Shown here: positions 61,160-64,000 of the stretch, in pieces | How positions within the stretch are numbered: the first letter of the stretch is position 1 | Layout: the number at the start of each line of letters is the position of its first letter | DNA from: Telmatospirillum siberiense | Lineage (GTDB): Bacteria; Pseudomonadota; Alphaproteobacteria; Rhodospirillales; Magnetospirillaceae | Length of the DNA: 64,000 nt | Direction of reading: 5' to 3' | Assembly: GCF_002845745.1 (NCBI RefSeq) | Contig: NZ_PIUM01000003.1 | Span: 248,001 to 312,000 of the forward strand | Program-made: the position numbers and the translations under genes | The notes under the pieces: generated by a model | The model's input: the letters and a program-made list of their open reading frames with translations, nothing else | Databases searched by the model: none | Told to the model about the DNA's origin: nothing

Positions 61160-64000
61160 ATGGCGATTCAGCAACGCATCGTTCGCACGAGGCGCATCTA
61201 CAACCAATGGGTCGCCAACCAGACCCTTGAGGATTTCGCCCTGCGCTTCACCGCCAAGCGGGCGCGGCGCTGGTCCTCGTCGCGGGTGGCCAACACGGCG
61301 TTGGGAGCCATTTCGTTTCTGGCCCTGGAGGCCATCGGCGGAACGGTGACCCTGAGCTATGGCTTTCCGAACGCCGTCGCCGCCATCCTGGCGGTCAGCG
61401 CCATCATCTTCCTGACCTGCGTGCCGATCAGCTATTACGCCGTGAAATATGGCGTCGACATCGACCTTTTGACCCGTGGAGCCGGGTTCGGCTACATCGG
61501 CTCGACCATCACGTCGCTGGTCTATGCCTCGTTCACCTTCATTTTTTTCGCCATCGAAGCCGTCATCATGTCGACGGCGCTGGAGACCTGCTTCGGCATT
61601 CCGCTTTCCGTCGGCTATCTGCTCTGTTCGCTGATCGTCATCCCGCTGGTCACCCACGGCATCACCTTCATCAGCCGGTTCCAGCTCTGGACCCATCCTC
61701 TGTGGATGGGGCTGCATATCGCGCCATTCCTGTTCATCGCCTTGAACAGCCAGGATTCCTTCCGCTCATGGACCGGGTTTTCCGGTCGAGCGGGCGTGGC
61801 GGGCGGAGACTTCGACCCTTTGCTGTTCGGAGCCGCGACCACGGTGGTCTTCTCGCTGATCGCGCAGATCGGCGAACAGGTCGATTTCCTGCGCTTCATG
61901 CCGCAGAACCGGAAGACGAGCCCGACCGGCTGGTGGGTCGCCCTTCTCTCCGGCGGCCCCGGCTGGATTCTTCCGGGACTCGTCAAATTGCTGGCGGGAT
62001 CGTTTCTCGCCGTCCTGGCGATCGGGCACGGCGTTCCCGTCGAACAGGCGGGAGAGCCCACGCATATGTATCAGGTGGCATTCCTCAATATCGTGCCCTC
62101 CCCCGCCGCCGCCATCGCCCTGACCGGCTTTTTCGTCATCGTCTCGCAACTGAAGATCAACGTCACCAACGCCTATGCCGGCTCCATCGCCTGGTCGAAC
62201 TTCTTTTCCCGTCTCACCCATCGCCATCCGGGCCGCGTCATCTGGCTGGTCTTCAATGTGGTGATCGCCCTTCTGCTGATGGAGCTCGGCATCTATCAGG
62301 CCCTGGAGCATATCCTGGGGCTTTATTCCAGCATCGCCGCCAGTTGGGTCGGCGCCCTGGTCGCCGATCTGGTGATCAACAAGCCGTTGCGCCTCAGCCC
62401 GCCGCATATCGAGTTCAAACGCGCCCATCTCTACGACATCAATCCGGTCGGCGTCGGCGCCATGGCCCTCGCGGTTCTGACCTCGGTCGCGGCCTTCCTC
62501 GGGCTGCTGGGTCCCCTGGCGCACGCCTTCACCGCCCTTATCGCCTTTCTCACCGCCTTCACCACGGCCCCGCTCATCGCCCTGGCCACCAAGGGCCGCT
62601 ACTACATCGCGCGCAAGGCCCGGCGCAATTGGCGCGACGCCACCGAAATCGTCTGCTGCATTTGCGAAAACAGCTTCGAACCCGAGGACATGGCGCATTG
62701 TCCGGCCTATTCGGGACCGATCTGTTCGCTATGCTGTTCGCTGGATTCCCGCTGTAACGATCTGTGCAAACCGACGGCACGCCTTTCCCATCAGATCCTC
62801 GCCCTGCTGCGATCCTTCCTGCCCGAACCGATTGTTTCGCGGCTGCATTCACCACTCGGCCATTACCTCGGCGTACTCGCCATGCTGCTGGGACTGATCG
62901 CCTTCATCCTGACCATCATCTATACGCAATCGACCTTCGGGGCCGAGGAACTCAAGCCGATCATCAAGATCGCCTTCGAAAAGACCTTCGTCATCGTCGG
63001 CATCATCGCCGCCATCGTGTCCTGGCTTTATGTGCTGGCCCAGGAAAGCCGGCGGACCGCCCAGATGGAAACGCGGCGGCAGACCGACCTGCTGATCAAG
63101 GAGATTCAGGCCCATAACCATACCGACGCCCAACTGCAAAAGGCCAAAGAGGTAGCCGAAGCGGCCAATCTGGCCAAAAGCCGCTATGTCGTCGGCATGA
63201 CCCATGAATTGAGGACTCCGTTGAACGCCATCCTGGGTTATGCCCAGCTTCTTGAACGCGACAGCACCATTCCGCCGCACCGGCGCGACGCCATCGCGGT
63301 GATCCGGCGCAGCGGCGATCATCTGTCCGGCCTGATCGAGGGCCTGCTCGATATTTCGAAAATCGAAGCCGGTCGTCTGCGATTGCGGCGCGACGAGGTG
63401 CGTCTGGCGGCATTCCTCGAACAGATCATCGATATGTTCCGCTTGCAGGCAAGCGTCAAAGGACTGGACTTCATCTTCCAACCCATCGATCACCTGCCCT
63501 CGATGGTCCATACCGACGAAGCCCGCCTTCGCCAGATCCTCATCAACCTGCTGTCGAACGCCATCAAATTCACCAGGGATGGCCATGTCGCCGTGCGATT
63601 CCGTTATCGCAGCCAGGTGGCGGAATTCGACGTCGAGGACACCGGCGTCGGAATCCAGCCGGGAGACATCGCCAGGGTCTTCGAACCGTTCGAGCGGGTG
63701 GAAACGCCGGGGCTTGAACCCGTACCGGGAATCGGTCTGGGTTTGACCATCACCAAACTGCTCACCGAAGTCATGGGAGGAGAGATATCGGTGAGCAGCA
63801 GGGTGGGGAAAGGCACGGTTTTTCGCGTTAAGATGCTGTTGTCCGAAGTGCAGAATCCCAGTCCGACACTCGCCGCCCAGGCCACGGCGATCGGCTATCT
63901 GGGACGCCGCCGGAGCGTCATGGTCGTCGATAACGACGCCTCTCATCGCGCCCTGATCGAGGATCTTCTGATCCCGCTCGGGTTCGATCTGGAAAGCGTG
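61160..64000 (+). CDS. Hybrid histidine kinase with N-terminal permease domain and cysteine cluster, 3'-truncated
   Basis: The frame is open from the ATG at 61160 (GGAGGG 9 bp upstream) to the window end; 947 residues are visible. Residues about 1-480 are a purine/cytosine-permease (NCS1-like) transporter with about twelve helices (NQTLEDFALRFTAKRARRWS, NTALGAISFLALEAIGG). Residues 498-540 hold a cysteine/histidine cluster beginning C499-C500-I-C502, with CSLCC and CNDLC later. Two more helices follow (about 565-630), then a kinase with H-box MTHELRTPLN (His682), N-box NLLSNAIKF, and G-boxes DTGVGIQPGD and GIGLGLTI. A receiver domain starts near residue 920 (VMVVDNDASH) and is cut off before its phospho-Asp. 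It is divergent from urtA and probably regulates that operon. Confidence 0.88.
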   Translation, partial: MAIQQRIVRTRRIYNQWVANQTLEDFALRFTAKRARRWSSSRVANTALGAISFLALEAIGGTVTLSYGFPNAVAAILAVSAIIFLTCVPISYYAVKYGVDIDLLTRGAGFGYIGSTITSLVYASFTFIFFAIEAVIMSTALETCFGIPLSVGYLLCSLIVIPLVTHGITFISRFQLWTHPLWMGLHIAPFLFIALNSQDSFRSWTGFSGRAGVAGGDFDPLLFGAATTVVFSLIAQIGEQVDFLRFMPQNRKTSPTGWWVALLSGGPGWILPGLVKLLAGSFLAVLAIGHGVPVEQAGEPTHMYQVAFLNIVPSPAAAIALTGFFVIVSQLKINVTNAYAGSIAWSNFFSRLTHRHPGRVIWLVFNVVIALLLMELGIYQALEHILGLYSSIAASWVGALVADLVINKPLRLSPPHIEFKRAHLYDINPVGVGAMALAVLTSVAAFLGLLGPLAHAFTALIAFLTAFTTAPLIALATKGRYYIARKARRNWRDATEIVCCICENSFEPEDMAHCPAYSGPICSLCCSLDSRCNDLCKPTARLSHQILALLRSFLPEPIVSRLHSPLGHYLGVLAMLLGLIAFILTIIYTQSTFGAEELKPIIKIAFEKTFVIVGIIAAIVSWLYVLAQESRRTAQMETRRQTDLLIKEIQAHNHTDAQLQKAKEVAEAANLAKSRYVVGMTHELRTPLNAILGYAQLLERDSTIPPHRRDAIAVIRRSGDHLSGLIEGLLDISKIEAGRLRLRRDEVRLAAFLEQIIDMFRLQASVKGLDFIFQPIDHLPSMVHTDEARLRQILINLLSNAIKFTRDGHVAVRFRYRSQVAEFDVEDTGVGIQPGDIARVFEPFERVETPGLEPVPGIGLGLTITKLLTEVMGGEISVSSRVGKGTVFRVKMLLSEVQNPSPTLAAQATAIGYLGRRRSVMVVDNDASHRALIEDLLIPLGFDLESV

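Overview
The window is high-GC DNA from an alphaproteobacterium, most likely a member of the Rhodospirillales. I base this on a MipZ division ATPase, an Irr-type membrane ferritin (MbfA), the codon style and the general gene content. I cannot name the genus. It reads as chromosome: housekeeping and catabolic operons lie beside accessory clusters, and there is no integrase, transposase, tRNA, rRNA, CRISPR array or replication origin. Nearly all of it is coding. The main non-coding stretches are at 8715-9043, 23314-23641, 28288-28600, 34351-35052, 42363-43101 and 60669-61159.

Left part (1-23.3 kb). A 5'-truncated FMN reductase and a TetR regulator are followed by a galU-ugd-pgm operon on the minus strand, which makes UDP-glucose and UDP-glucuronate for surface polysaccharide. 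Next come a 2-oxoglutarate oxygenase/sulfotransferase-like pair, a GNAT enzyme and two phage-tail-collar (MdpB-like) proteins that share an almost identical 335-bp core. A five-gene plus-strand operon follows. It encodes a 2313-residue LEPR/DUF4347 surface protein built from Ig-like and cadherin-like repeats, a TolC-family lipoprotein, a small HlyD adaptor, a HlyD adaptor with a cytoplasmic GAF-like region, and an M50 site-2-protease-like membrane protein that itself ends in a HlyD domain. This looks like a dedicated export and processing machine for the giant protein. A VWA/J-domain pair follows on the other strand.

Middle part (23.6-42.4 kb). A complete MacA-MacB-NodT efflux operon ends inside a mobile-looking palindromic repeat. 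Then come mipZ, with a duplicated 5' end, mbfA, an LhgO-like FAD enzyme overlapping a Tat-exported GH114-like protein, cobD (cobC), an M23 peptidase-bactofilin pair and a TerC-family protein. The lactate operon lutABC is preceded by a GntR/FCD regulator and by a second FCD protein without a DNA-binding domain. Three matching 19-bp operators flank these regulators.

Right part (42.4-64 kb). A second, inverted copy of the palindromic repeat lies ahead of an eight-gene plus-strand operon. Six of its genes form the ebo metabolite cluster (order A-B-F-D-E-C). It is headed by two unrecognised genes, one a secreted mono-haem protein and the other a 776-residue protein whose stop overlaps the eboA start. 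On the opposite strand lies a urea/short-chain-amide operon: urtA-urtB-urtC-urtD-urtE-fmdA-fmdB-amiE. Divergent from urtA is a hybrid histidine kinase fused to an N-terminal purine/cytosine-permease-like transporter; it runs off the window. The shared 491-bp promoter region carries three palindromes.

The best candidates for under-described biology are the LEPR-protein/M50-HlyD export operon, the extended ebo operon, and the transporter-kinase divergent from the amide operon.
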